This document shows, in pieces, positions 21,745 through 32,738 of a DNA stretch of 64,000 nt. Below the pieces are notes generated by a model, which saw only the letters and a list, made by a program, of their open reading frames with translations, was not told the origin of the DNA and ran no database searches. The position numbers were made by a program, and so were the translations under genes. How positions within the stretch are numbered: the first letter of the stretch is position 1; every line of letters starts with the position of its first letter. This DNA is from Flaccisagitta enflata (lineage: Eukaryota > Chaetognatha > Sagittoidea > Aphragmophora): assembly GCA_965153355.1 (NCBI GenBank), contig OZ231127.1, positions 62,496,001 to 62,560,000 of the forward strand, in the 5' to 3' direction.

Positions 21745-21859
21745 CACATTATATACCCATTTCCAAAAAGCAAGAGCCGAGTGTGATGTCATCTGATCAA
21801 TGCAAAAAAATGCGGCTTATTCAATTAGTTTAGCGTAGTGAATATAATTATTACAAAAC

Positions 21860-22880
21860 AGGTCGCCCAAGGGCAATATATGGTCAGCGATACCCGTTGC
21901 CCTGCTTTGCATGGTTGTAAATTGGAATGAGAGGCAGGGCAGCGGCCCCAAAGGGGACGAAGTTAGTACTCAAACTAGCAGGCAATTTGCTAGCAGAGCT
22001 GCTAGCAGAAATCCCAACTGCTCTGCTAGCAGAAATTTTTTTGCTGATAGTAGAAATAGTCGCAAAAGCGTTAGATGGTCAGCGGTACCCGTTGCCCCTC
22101 TGTGAGTATATGTGGGTGTGCGATGGTGACAGGGGCAGCGGCCCCAGAGGGGCCAATGACCTATGCTTAGTGAGTTTTGAAGCTCTAGGATTGAATTTGA
22201 GCATCAATAATGGGATTTGAGCCTCAAGGCTGTGATTTGAGCCATGAGGCTGTGATTTGAGCCTTGAGGCTGTAATTTGAGCCTCAAGGCTGGGATTTGA
22301 GGCTTGAGGCATGGATTTGAGGCCTCAGGCTGGGATATGAGCCTCTAGGCTGGAATTTGAGCCATGAGACTGTTATTTGAGCCTCGAGGCTGTGATTTAA
22401 GACTTGAGGCTGGGATTTGAGACTTGAGGCTGGGATTTGAGACTTGAGGCTGGGATTTGAGCCTTAAGGCTGGGATGTGAATCTTGAGGCTAAGATATGG
22501 GCCTCTAGACTGAGATTTGAGCCTCAAGAAGGAGGAGAAGAAGGAGGAAGGGGGATTTGAGAGGTCAGCAGGCCCCAAAGGAACCGATGACCTATGCTAG
22601 ATATAAATTCGAAAGTCATAAGGCTGGGTTGAGCCCAGGTGGGAATATGGGCAATGAAGCTGGGATTTAAGCCATAAGGTTGGAATTTGAGCCCTGAGCC
22701 TGGGATTCAAGCTCGAGACTGTGATTTGGGCTTGAGGCTGCGATTTGAGCTTCAAAGCCAGGGGGGGGGGGACGGAGAAGAAGGAGGAGGAGAAGGAGGA
22801 GAAGAAGAAGGAGGAGGAGAAAATTTCTCCCTGTGTGAAAGCATAGGTCATCGGCCCCTTTGGGGCCGCTGCCCAAAAAT
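21860..22880. mobile_element. RepC cluster (at least two nested or tandem copies)
   Basis: Opening modules are at 21863-21960 and 22055-22170. A CTGCTAGCAGAAAT short repeat lies at 21980-22045. A long array of GGCTGTGATTTGAGCCTNNA units runs through 22195-22530. A closing GC-rich module is near 22570. A further array and GGAGGAGAAGG run lead to the final closing module TGTGAAAGCATAGGTCATCG, CCCCTTTGGGGCCGCTGCCC (22835-22877). No coding capacity. Confidence 0.65.
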
Positions 22881-22897
22881 GACTACGACTAAGTACT

Positions 22898-23340
22898 AGT
22901 AATGGCGTTTATCGCCGTGAGGAAAAAGTCGTAAGCATTGGCTAGTTTCCATCAAGTTCTTGTCTTCAGTCACAGTTATTTTTTTTATTTGTTAGAATTA
23001 ATCCAAAGCAATTGTATGCATTGATTGCACTGAAAATCAGAGAAAAATAGGATTGAGCCAAATGAGTTAGATGAGCTAAAATACTTAAAATTCCTCGCGC
23101 AGATAACTATCTATGCTCACAGACATGCTTTTTTGTATTTGCAGGCACAGAAATGAATCAAATCATTCTTTTATTTATTACCTTTAAAATAAAAAAGAAA
23201 AATTGAGCTAAATGCGCTTAATGAGCTAGAATACTCAAAAAATACCTTTACAGATAAGCAGCTAAGCTCATAAACATGTTTTCTTGTATTTGCATACTTA
23301 AACATAGATACACTTCTTTATTGATCCTACGTAAATCATT
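22898..23340 (+). repeat. RepE copy: single-locus relative of the inverted-repeat arm
   Basis: Diverged copy of 6010-6600: GTAATGGCGTTTATCGCCGT, GAGGAAAAAGTCGTAAGCAT, then the ~145-bp units with GAGCTAAATGCGCTTAATGA, ending at TTTATTGATCCTACGTAAAT, where a RepA element has inserted. Confidence 0.65.
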
Positions 23341-23544
23341 AACAAGGCCGGAAATACGGTTACCCCAGTCGCGTGCAGGTGGGCAGGTGCCGTATTCGAG
23401 GTCACTTCATTATTTGGGCAGGAGCAGTTAGGCTAAAGACCAATAAAACCAAAAAATAATGAAGTGTGATGGACGAACAGGTGGATGGACGGATGGAGGG
23501 ACAGACAAAGCGGGGTGTAGAGTCGCATACCACGCGACTAAAAA
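23341..23544 (+). mobile_element. RepA element inserted next to RepE
   Basis: AACAAGGCCGGAAATACGGT start, ATTTGGGCAGGAGCAGTTAG body, short GGACGAACAGGTGG middle, GACAAAGCGGGGTGTAGAGT, and the end GTCGCATACCACGCGACTAA. Confidence 0.75.
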
Positions 23545-23820
23545 TAGAAAAAAATTCAATTTGAATTTTTTGTAAATAAATCTTTCAAACTCATTATTCA
23601 AAAAATATTTGTCATAAAAAATTCTGCTTAGCGCTAAATGAAAGAGAATTATCAAATTCACTTTCCTTATCAATTTCATCAGATGCCCTAATCAGCCCCA
23701 TCATGGAATATGTGAAAAAGTCAAAGACTGACTTTTTTCCCCGACAATTCTGTCCCCTTCAATTTATTTGGAACAGTACAAAATCAACATACTCATATGA
23801 CATATTTCAATTGTTAAGAG

Positions 23821-23938
23821 AACAAGGCCAAGTAGGCCAATAAGGTGCGACGTGTTGATCGTCGAACGGATGCGTTACAGACAGACCAACAGACAAACGG
23901 ACAGAGCCAGTTATAGAGGTGCTTTGTCGCACCTAAAA
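23821..23938 (+). mobile_element. RepB dispersed element
   Basis: AACAAGGCCAAGTAGGCCAA start, AACGGATGCGTTACAGACAG middle, and the hairpin AGGTGCTTTGTCGCACCT followed by AAAA. Confidence 0.75.
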
Positions 23939-23955
23939 AGAAATCAACAAAGGGA

Positions 23956-24120
<165 letters not shown>

Positions 24121-24639
24121 ATTATTTTCATTGCTTTTATTTTCGTCAGCATAGAATGCAACAATCCAGACAGACAAACAGATGAATAAGGGTTGACATT
24201 GAACACATCTCTGGATACACCCCCAGAGAATCAATACATTTCTTCTGACTGTGTATTTTGTCTTCAAGAACATGTGGGCTACTAAAAAAACAAAAGAGTA
24301 AAGATTATTAAAATTTTTGCATTTATTTCACTTTTTTTAGGTAAGAAAAGGGCATTTTTAGCACTATTTTAAGCATAGCATAGAATACTGGAAATGTGTG
24401 GCAGTAATTAGAATATACATGTTTTTACCCTTCTCAAAAAGTTTATGGTCTCAATCATGCAAATCTAGATAGCTTTTTCTATCAGTCATGTCTGTTTGTT
24501 TATCCATCCATGTATCCGTGATTTTCAGTTGTCTATCCTTAAGTTCTTAACCACATGATACATCTGACCATCAGTAAAAAGTTTGTTGGAGTGTGAAACC
24601 AGTCACTTCCGACCCCTGCCAGAAATCTCATAACAAATA

Positions 24640-25020
24640 GAACGGCATCTGTTAGTTCTTTAGTCGCAAACTTGTGACTAGCTTTAAATATCTGTCTGTG
24701 TGTCCATCTATTTGTTTGTCCAGCTGTCCCTCTCTTTTTCCAACAATCCAACCACCTATCCATTCATACATCCAGAGTCATCAGTGATTTTCAGATATTA
24801 TGAATGGTGTGGGTGAACAAATATTCATAAACAGATCATTTTAATTTTTGGTCGTTTTTTCCTCATGATCATTTTCAATTATTGTGAGACATGAGTTTGT
24901 TAATTCTTTGCGACTCGACTCTATAAGAAGGTTCTTTAGTTGCAGACACGCAACTCTATAAGAGGCTTTGTCCGTCTGTTAGTCCGTCTGTTTGATGGTC
25001 CATCAGCGCCAGTCAAAAAA
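24640..25020 (-). mobile_element. Two degenerate RepA remnants, reverse orientation
   Basis: TTTAGTCGCAAACTTGTGACT with TGTCTGTGTGTCC (24659-24720), and TTTGCGACTCGACTCTATAAGA with TTTGTCCGTCTGTTAGTCCG (24907-24995). Both are recognisable as reverse RepA tails but have decayed bodies. The right one runs into a RepC copy. Confidence 0.45.
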
Positions 25021-25049
25021 AATGTGAAAACGAGAATTTTAGATACTTT

Positions 25050-25462
25050 TTGGGCAGCGGCCTGGAAGGGGTCGATGACCCATGCTTTCACACATATGGG
25101 TAATTTTCTCCTCCTCCTCCTCCTCCTTCTCCTCCTACATCCTTCTGTCCCCCCCCCCTCCTTGAGATTCAAATCCCAGCCTCGCGGCTCAAATTCTAGC
25201 CTTGAGTCCCAAATTCTAGCCTGCAGACCCAAATCCCAATTCCAACCTCTAGGCACACATTCCAGCCTCAAGACCCTAATCCCAGCGTGGATGAGCAGGA
25301 GGAGATGGAGGAGCAGGAGGAAGAGAAAATTCCTCACATGTGTGAAGACATAGGTCACTGACCCCTTTGGGGCTGCTCCTTTGCTTCCTCCCTCAACATC
25401 AATCACAACCTACTTAGGTAGGGCACGGGTACTGCTCACCATCTAACGCTTTTGCGACTATT
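25050..25462. mobile_element. RepC element with inverted array orientation
   Basis: Opens GGGCAGCGGCCTGGAAGGGG and GATGACCCATGCTTTCACAC, then a CTCCTCCTCC run. The array (AATCCCAGCCTCNNGGCTCA) is in the opposite sense to other copies. Then comes a GGAGGAGCAGG run, and it closes ATGTGTGAAGACATAGGTCA / CCCCTTTGGGGCTGCTCC and ends at CATCTAACGCTTTTGCGACT. Confidence 0.7.
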
Positions 25463-28136
25463 GATATTTGTCAAAGTTGACCTAGCTCAGCTGCGTACGA
25501 CTGATTATGTTTTAGAGTCATGTTGGTTCACAAGGGTTCATCTCTGGATGGATGGACCATAAAATTAGGATATAGGGTTGCGCAAACTGTCAAATATTTT
25601 GGACCCCTCTCTCCTTTCACCCTTTACCCTCCTTAGACCGACATTCCTTTGATACTATTTTTAGATTTTGGGAAACCCAAAATTGTGATTTGGTGCGTGG
25701 TTCGTCGAGAAACCTTACGCAACGGTCTCGAAGATGGTTTCGAGGTATAAAAACCCCCCAACAGTTGAGAAGAGATCCTTCCTGGATTTCAATTCTACAA
25801 GACGGAAGAAATTTCACCTTGAGCTTGGAGGAAATAGACTAACTATGGCAAAATAAAAAACCGAACACTTTGTTTTTCTTAATTTACTGAAAACTATTCA
25901 TTCTTTTTACTTAAAATCCATGAGTATTTTAAAAAGCTTCAAAAACTCTACAAATCTAAACCAAGCTCTAGCTTAATTTGTTTTGAAATTACAAAGGACT
26001 GAAGTTCAGCACCCATTATCTTTATTGCCGAAGAAAGCAAATTCCTGTGACTTACAACAATATACTTTTTGTTTACATATTCTGTATAATGAAGAAATCA
26101 AATGAATGGTACCAATCTCTAAGTAAAAATAAAGCATTTTGAATTCTCTACAAGATGGAACCAAGCAGAAATCATGATTTTTTTCGTTTAGGAGCTATAT
26201 CAATTCAAAGTTGGTTACTCTAAAGAGATGCAAACCAGATTTGGAGCTACAATGTTCTGAGGGAGCTCAAATGAAAGATCTTTTGAAGCTCTTGAAAACC
26301 ATTATGGATTTTAAGGATTTTCGTTTTTGTTTATTGAGCAATCCTTGTTCAAAAAAAGGCGTCTGGTTTGTTTTTTTGCCATGGTTACAAGTAACTTCAG
26401 TCTAAACGTTTCTCTTAATGATACGACTAAGAATTGTCACAGCTACATCATATCCATGATCAAATTAAAAAGCTTCGAGTTTTCTTTAAAATGGCGCCGT
26501 GAACGAATTCTTATTTCAATGCATTTCGTTTCTATGTTACGACAAAATAAAAACATGAAAATTCTGTAGTAAATTTTCAAATTTCTGACAACCTGTCTTC
26601 ATTCTGATGCCATTTCTAAACGGATAAAACTAGGACATTCAGCAAGGTCTCATTTGAAAGATTTTTCGCAGAGCTTCAAAATGGTCACAGATTTTGCTAT
26701 GTTTCTCCTATTGCTTGGGTGAAAAACATTGACAAATATGTTGTTCGGTTTTTATTTTTTACCGCAATTCATGGCTGTCAAAATGTGTGACGTCTCACCA
26801 AATTCCAAATTCCAAATTCCCTGGTTCCTGGTCCAATGGACAGTGAAAGCAATGTAGAATTAGTGATTCTTCGCAAGTCTACTGATTTTTAAAGCAGAGT
26901 GTAGCGCTGCTTCTTGGTGGGTCCCATGAGAGTAAGTGTGTGTGTGATTGTGTGTGTGGGCCAGAGTAGACCAAGCAGCTAGCTTTCTTGCTGCAGCAAC
27001 CTGCAAAGTAAACATTCCTTAATGGGCATAAATTCAGGAATTCATGACTTCATTACTTCAAATTGTCATCTCTATTGTATTTTTTTGACATATTTCTAAA
27101 ATAAAATGAACTTAATAACACCCAATTATGTATTACATGTGACCTTTCACTAATTCACTCTCATTAGGTATATCATTTCAACACTCATGTCCAGTCAAGT
27201 GGCAGAAAAGCAGAAAAGACTCACAAGACTCTCATAAAAGTCTGTAAGTCAAAGACTAAAAAATTATCAGTTTAAATGTTATGCAGGCAGGCTCATTTTG
27301 TTCAATCCACTATTTCGTCCTCAGCTATTTCATTCGATCATTTCAGGCTCAACTAATTAAAAATAAAACTTTGAAAATCTTTTAATATTCTTTATATATA
27401 CATTGAAATGTCTTAGCCTCTACTAAGTTATGTGTTTAGCTCTAAACATTTTTTTATATTTGAGTATCTTTGCAAAATTAAAAAAGGTGTAAAATCAATC
27501 TCCTTCACTACATAATCTTTAATATCTCAAAATCTAAAGATAAAGCAATTTACAAAGCATTCAAAATTCAGTGGTTTTCAAGCTTTAATTGCCTAAAAAG
27601 AGGGATGTAGGGGAGCGAATTGGGTAAAAGAAAAAAAATAGATATCAAGCTGTAGACTAGCTAAGAGAGAGAATGAAAATTATATTCTCTGTTACCAGGT
27701 GTGATTAGGCTCAATCCTACTTATCTAAGATCTCAAAGTAAATCAGAGTATCATAGTAATAACAATTTCTTGCTATTTTAAAGTAAAAACTATGTCATTT
27801 TTCTATTGGGACACCAAATTTGTCGGACACTAGTTGGAGGGTGGAAGTCCCAAAAAGTCCAGGGCTCCTACGCCGCTGATTCAAAGCATTAATCATGAAC
27901 GATGGGGCTCAGAGGGTCTAAGAGAGGTGGTGAACTTAAGTTTCGGCCAGAAATTCTCTGGTATTCTATAGATGACAAACATAGTGGAGGAGGGCGATTT
28001 TTTCAGCAACTTCTGGCAGAGGAAGTGATGCTGTCATGCTGATAGTTAAGGATGTTACTTCACCAGTTTGGTCGTCGTAAGAGGATGAAATTTTTCCTCG
28101 CCATTCCCTACCCAAATGCTCCAGTAACTCAAATAA
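25463..28136. other. 2.7-kb AT-rich region without recognisable genes
   Basis: No frame of convincing composition. A TATA-like TATAAAAA lies at about 25745-25752 on the plus strand. No coding exon follows it, so its role is unproven. TCTACAAGA.GGAA recurs at 25790 and 26150. Low-copy unique sequence or decayed repeat. Confidence 0.4.
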
Positions 28137-28187
28137 TGCCCCTGCCCACCCGCACGCGACTGGGGTAGCCGTGTATCCGGCCTTGTT
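28137..28187 (-). mobile_element. Truncated RepA element, reverse
   Basis: Only the first ~50 bp of RepA remain (CGCACGCGACTGGGGTAGCC then GTGTATCCGGCCTTGTT on the plus strand). It lies ~290 bp upstream of the left copy of the HMGL-like first exon. Confidence 0.65.
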
Positions 28188-28474
28188 TTTTCAATTTCCA
28201 AGCCCGACATTCTCTCTTGGACCTCTTTAAGATCTGCGCGTTCCCGTGTAAACGTTTTGATTTTTTTTTTAACTGAATCTGCTCATTTATAGTAATCATA
28301 CATTGAGCCATATTTTGTGAATGAACTTGATGAACAGAAGAAACCTATAATTGAAAGCCATTTTTGTCTCTCTTTTCTTTCATCCGTAACAGTTACTAAA
28401 AACAAGCTTACTAACATACAAATAAACAAATAAACAAACAAACAAACAACTAAACTAACATACTGATCAGAATC

Positions 28475-28675
28475 ATGGCCGAAAGAATGGACGAATGGCT
28501 GCAAGCGTATCAAGCTGACAACCAAAGAGTTTGGGATGGATATGATCGGCTTAAAGACCTGGATTTGGTGGTTTTGGACAATTCAGTTCGAGAATCAACT
28601 GTTGGTCAACTCAAGTCGCACACTTCGGATGACAAGTTCAAAATATTCGAAGAAGCGGCAAAATACGGCTTTCAA
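28475..28675 (+). CDS. Predicted first exon of an HMGL-like (DRE-TIM-like) protein, left copy
   Basis: 67 codons from ATG (28475) to a predicted donor CAA|GTAATC at 28675/28676, phase 0. The peptide contains DLDLVVLDNSVRESTVGQL, then a hydrophilic helix with KIFEEAAKYGF. The LDNS.RE segment resembles the start of DRE-TIM metallolyases (HMG-CoA lyase / isopropylmalate synthase superfamily), where a D.T.RDG-type strand carries catalytic Asp and Arg. That family is an inference from one strand and its following helix. The rest of the enzyme is not found next to it: the following sequence is non-coding palindrome. It is therefore an exon fragment or a gene whose later exons lie elsewhere. The identical reading frame is present inverted at 31207-31401. 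Confidence 0.5.
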
Positions 28676-29383
28676 GTAATCTGGAAATTCTTGATGGTTT
28701 CGAACACATTGTTACAGGGTGATCAATCTCAAAGTGGAAAAAGTATTAAGCTTACATTCCTATATGCATCAAGTTCATGGTCCGAGATTAATTTTCTTTT
28801 ATAGTACTATGTTTGATATTCTTTATGTTAAGATTTCATTGGTTTAGCTTGAATAGTTTGTCCACAACATCAATTTGAAGTAAAACAATCATTTACAGCT
28901 TTAGCTGAAAATCTAGTGAGATTTTCACAGCAGATTTTCTTGGAATTCCTCTTATCTTTCAATGGCTTGAGCTGCAGATGCTTGATTGGTCTCAAATCAA
29001 AGATATTTGCATAATCTTTCATTTGAAACCAGTTGGAAGTCTATAGCTCAAGTTGATTTTAAATGAAAGTAATTTAAAAAAAACTGTTTTGAAAATCAAA
29101 CAAGATTTTAAGCTAATACCGTAAATGATTGTTTTACTTCAAAGTGATGTTGTGGATAAACTTTTAAAGCTAAAGCAATAAAATTTTAACACAAAAAATG
29201 TACTATAAAAGAGAATTGATCTCAGACCATCAACTTGATGCATATAGGAATGTAAGCTTAATACTTTTCCCACTTTGAGATTGATCACCCGGTAAGATTT
29301 TTCTAGCTTGAAAAAAAAGTTTAGATAGTCCATTTTTAATCCTGAGCCTTTTGAAATTATACTTGGTCTGCACTTTTTGAAAA

Positions 29384-29594
29384 AACAAGGCCGGATACAC
29401 GGCTACCGAAGTCGCGTGTGGGTGGGCAGGGGCCATATTTGAGGACACCAGACCATTTGGGCAGGAGCACTGTGGTCAAAGAAATAAAAACATAAAAAAA
29501 AGTAAAGTGTGACCGACCGACCAACCAACCGACCGACCGACCGACCGACCGACGGACAAAGCGGGTTGTAGAGTCGCGTGCACGCAACCAAAAA
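29384..29594 (+). mobile_element. RepA element in the left palindrome arm
   Basis: AACAAGGCCGGATACACGGC start, GGACACCAGACCATTTGGGC body, (GACC)n middle at 29511-29552, and the end AGAGTCGCGTGCACGCAACC. The matching element in the right arm keeps only its first ~50 bp. Confidence 0.75.
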
Positions 29595-29880
29595 TGCTTT
29601 CGGATTGTAAATGTGCTACCATCTTGGAAAAAGAATTGTTCATATTGTTTGCGCCTACAGTACTAACAGTAGATGTCGTCTAGACTTGGAAATACGGGGG
29701 AATTCATAACAGTAAGACAAATATTTGAAATATAAACTAATAAAGGATGCTTTATTGCCCATGGGTGTTGGTTGCCATGGAAACACAAATCCATGTATTC
29801 CCGCTGCCAATATTTTGAGAAATTTTTCAGGGAACAATGCTTGAAATCAATTTTGCTATAACTTTTCCACAATATGTTCT

Positions 29881-30100
29881 GTAAGAATATTGCTCGTTTG
29901 GCGGTTGCTTGGGAGCCTCACAGGGCTGTCACATAGAGTTTGGGGTTTCAACAAGGATGAAGGCGTCACGTTTTGCAGACAGATAATTTGTAAATTATCT
30001 GTCTGCAAAACGTGACGCCTTCATCCTTGTTGAAACCCCAAACTCTATGTGACAGCCCTGTGAGGCTCCCAAGCAACCGCCAAACGAGCAATATTCTTAC
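29881..30100. repeat. Perfect 220-bp palindrome (110-bp arms, no spacer)
   Basis: Symmetry axis between 29990 and 29991. Arms start GTAAGAATATTGCTCGTTTG and meet at AGATAATTTG/TAAATTATCT, where only the central GT pair breaks the symmetry. Homology continues outward with divergence. Such a structure can extrude a cruciform or transcribe a long hairpin RNA. It is also the signature of some library artefacts. Confidence 0.9.
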
Positions 30101-30467
30101 AGGACATATTATGGGAAAGAAATAGCATATTTTCGTTTAAACATTATTCCTTCAAAAAATTTCTCAAAATATTAACGTAAAATCAGTTTGTGTTTCAACA
30201 TCTATTTACCCATAGATAAAGCATCTTGTAGTTTATATTTCAATTTGTCTTATATTATGAAGTGCATCTTCAAATCTGGGCAATATCCATATTGTATACT
30301 GAAGCAGGCTAATATGATATTCTTTTCAAGATGCACGACCCACAATCAGCGACTACGGTGCGTACAACATCCGTCGATCGATCGATCGTCGGTTAATCGT
30401 CAGCTCACTACTTTTTATGTTTTTTGTTGTTTGACGTGCTGCCCAAATGTGCCAGCTCAATATGGCC

Positions 30468-30514
30468 CCTGCCCACCCACACGCGACTTCGGTAGCCGTG
30501 TATCCGGCCTTGTT
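30468..30514 (-). mobile_element. Truncated RepA in the right palindrome arm
   Basis: Inverted counterpart of 29384-29430. The rest of the element (GACC array and hairpin) is missing in this arm, replaced by unrelated sequence at 30330-30465, including a CGATCGATCGATCG run at 30374. Confidence 0.7.
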
Positions 30515-31206
30515 TTTTCAAAAAGTGCAGACCAAGTATAATTTCAAAAGGCTCAGGATTAAAAATGGACTATCTAAACTTTTTTTTCAAGCTAGAAAAA
30601 TCTTACCGGGTGATCAATCTCAAAGTGGGAAAAGTATTAAGCTTACATTCCTATATGCATCAAGTTGATGGTCTGAGATCAATTCTCTTTTATAGTACAT
30701 TTTTTGTGTTAAAATTTTATCTTTAACTTTAAAAGTTTATCACAGCATCACTTTGATAAAACAATCATTTACAGTATTGGCAAAATCTTGTTTGATTTTC
30801 AAACAGTTTTACAAATTTTTTTCATTTAAAATCAACTTGAGCTATAGACTTCCAACTGATTTCAGATGAAAGATTATGCAAATATCTTTGATTTGAGACC
30901 AATCAGGCATCTGTAGCTCAAGCCATTGAAAGATGAAAATTCAAAAATCTGCTGTGAAAATATAAACAAATTTATAATAAAAATAACAAATGATTGTTTT
31001 ACTTCAAATTGATGTTGTGGACAAACTATTCAAGCTAAACCAATGAAATCTTAACATAAAAAACGTCAAACATAGTACTATAAAAGAAAATTGATCTCCA
31101 AACATAAACTTGATGCATATAGGAATGTAAGCTTAGTACTTTTTCCACTTTGAGATTGATCACCCTGTAACAATGTGTTCGAAACCATCAAGAATTTCCA
31201 GATTAC

Positions 31207-31401
31207 TTGAAAGCCGTATTTTGCCGCTTCTTCGAATATTTTGAACTTGTCATCCGAAGTGTGCGACTTGAGTTGACCAACAGTTGATTCTCGAACTGAA
31301 TTGTCCAAAACCACCAAATCCAGGTCTTTAAGCCGATCATATCCATCCCAAACTCTTTGGTTGTCAGCTTGATACGCTTGCAGCCATTCGTCTCTCTCCA
31401 T
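31207..31401 (-). CDS. Predicted first exon of an HMGL-like protein, right (inverted) copy
   Basis: 65 codons from an in-frame ATG at 31401 to the donor CAA|GTAATC at 31207/31206. From residue 4 it is the same protein as the exon at 28475-28675, and the DNA looks identical by eye. The start differs (MERDEW versus MAERMDEW) because the palindrome boundary falls between the start codon and the third or fifth residue, yet both copies keep an in-frame ATG. The two exons point toward each other, so neither can continue into a normal downstream gene body without crossing the palindrome. Family assignment as for the left copy. Confidence 0.5.
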
Positions 31402-31439
31402 TTCTCTCTTACTGCATTGCCTGGTTTGAAACTCTTTTC

Positions 31440-31775
31440 ATAATTTTTTTCTTTTTCTTTCTTTCTTTCTTCTGATTTTCCCCATTTCTCAGATTTATAA
31501 TCCTGACAATCTTTTCATCGTCTGTTTCTCCTTCTTCTCTTCCTCTTTCTTCTTCCTCTTCCTTCCTCTCTTTCTTCCTCTTCCTCCTCCTTTCTCTCTT
31601 CTTCTTCTTCTTCTTCTTCTTTCTTATTCTTTCTTTCTTCTTCTTCTTTCTTTCTTCTTCTTCTTCTTCTTCTTCTTCTTCTTCCTTTCTTTCTTTCTTC
31701 TTTCTTTCTTTCTTTCTTCTTCTTCTTCTTCTTCTTCTTCTTCTTCTTCTTCTTCTCCTTCTTCTTTTTCTTCAT
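31440..31775. repeat. (CTT)n / (CTTT)n pyrimidine tract
   Basis: Mixed CTTCTT, CTTTCTTT and CCTCTT repeats. Lys/Glu-rich minus-strand frames here are artefacts. Confidence 0.95.
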
Positions 31776-32149
31776 GGAAGTGCAGTTGGAGAGCTTTCAG
31801 ATTTAATTTGGTTTGCTGGACCGAACGAATTTTTTTCTGTGATAAGATATACAAAATTTCTTTCTTCTTACATAGTTTTAAAAAACTTTTATAGTTTGTT
31901 TCAACCTATTCAATACAATCTGACCCTTTGCTGTGGCAATTTAACCCATATCAACTGTCAAGATTCAGATGTTTTCAAAATGTTTTGTTTCAATGTAAGA
32001 CCAAATGAGATTTACGACTGAATTTTTACGTCTTTACCTCCTATACCTGCTCTACTTGTTATAATGTGTTCCAGTATTGAGACGATAACGCCTATGAATT
32101 TGTATTTTAGTCCTACTGAGTGAAAAAAGGACAAGCTTTTTACTTCCGC

Positions 32150-32153
32150 CTTC
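32150..32153 (+). other. Target-site duplication, left (CTTC)
   Basis: The four bases before the 5' LTR are repeated at 38052-38055 after the 3' LTR, supporting a single integration event for the whole 5.9-kb element. Confidence 0.75.
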
Positions 32154-32718
32154 TGTAAGACAATGATATGTGGATTGCGCTGAGCTGCCAATGGTTCTGA
32201 TATTCTGATAAAGACCCTCGTGATTGATTCGTATTGTAGATGGTAGTAACATGGGAGTGGCATGTAATCATTATATATCCTTTTCACTGTTGCATGTGTA
32301 TTAATCATTAACAATGCTTAGTAGTGATCTGTCTATGCATACAATCACACAAGTGCATGTATCTCTTTCTTTTATCATAGATTAACAAGGTGGACTGCTG
32401 GGTCCTTAGTCTGGCTTAAATACTTTAACATCACGGCCGCTTATTAACATTATTTAACTGTCAATTAACATCTGTGGACACATGGTTGGCTGCCCGTTGC
32501 ATGCCGTGTCATCTTGCATGTTTTGGATATCATCTTTCTCTTTCCCATGCCCAGGACCGCAAGATCCTTTGTCATCCCCGATGCCATAATCATATTAACA
32601 CACTGTGCACACTAACCTAACTCTTATTCTATCAATCAATTATCCCACGGACAGCCGGCACAATCCATTTGGCAGGCACATCAAGTAAGAGGACTCCCGC
32701 AACATCTACCCTCTTACA
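32154..32718 (+). repeat. 5' LTR, 565 bp
   Basis: Direct copy of 37487-38051. Terminal TGTAAGA / TCTTACA forms a 7-bp terminal inverted repeat. It carries U3/R/U5-type non-coding sequence. No obvious TATA box was recognised. Confidence 0.9.
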
Positions 32719-32720
32719 AG

Positions 32721-32738
32721 TGGTGCATCGGTACCCGT
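32721..32738 (+). other. Primer-binding-site-like sequence
   Basis: TGGTGCATCGGTACCCGT, 2 bp after the LTR end. TGG is complementary to the universal tRNA 3' CCA. The specific primer tRNA was not identified. Confidence 0.5.

Larger units (their letters stand above)
28490..31392. repeat. 2.9-kb imperfect palindrome with nested inverted repeats
   Basis: Left arm 28490-29990 and right arm 29991-31392 are head-to-head inverted copies. The outer ~250 bp (coding exon and following GTGATCAATCTCAAAGTGG) look identical, the central ~220 bp is perfect, and the stretches between have diverged and differ by indels. Each arm also has its own older inner inverted repeat: the module GATCAATCTCAAAGTGG.AAA occurs at 28717-28807 (+), 29193-29289 (-), 30608-30710 (+) and 31075-31175 (-). 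Both arms carry a RepA element at equivalent positions (29384-29594 and 30468-30514), so RepA insertion preceded the palindromic duplication. Confidence 0.85.

Noticed and set aside
25740-25790. TATA box promoter of an unknown gene
   Set aside because: TATAAAAA is present, but no coding exon or convincing initiator follows, and such motifs are expected by chance in AT-rich DNA.
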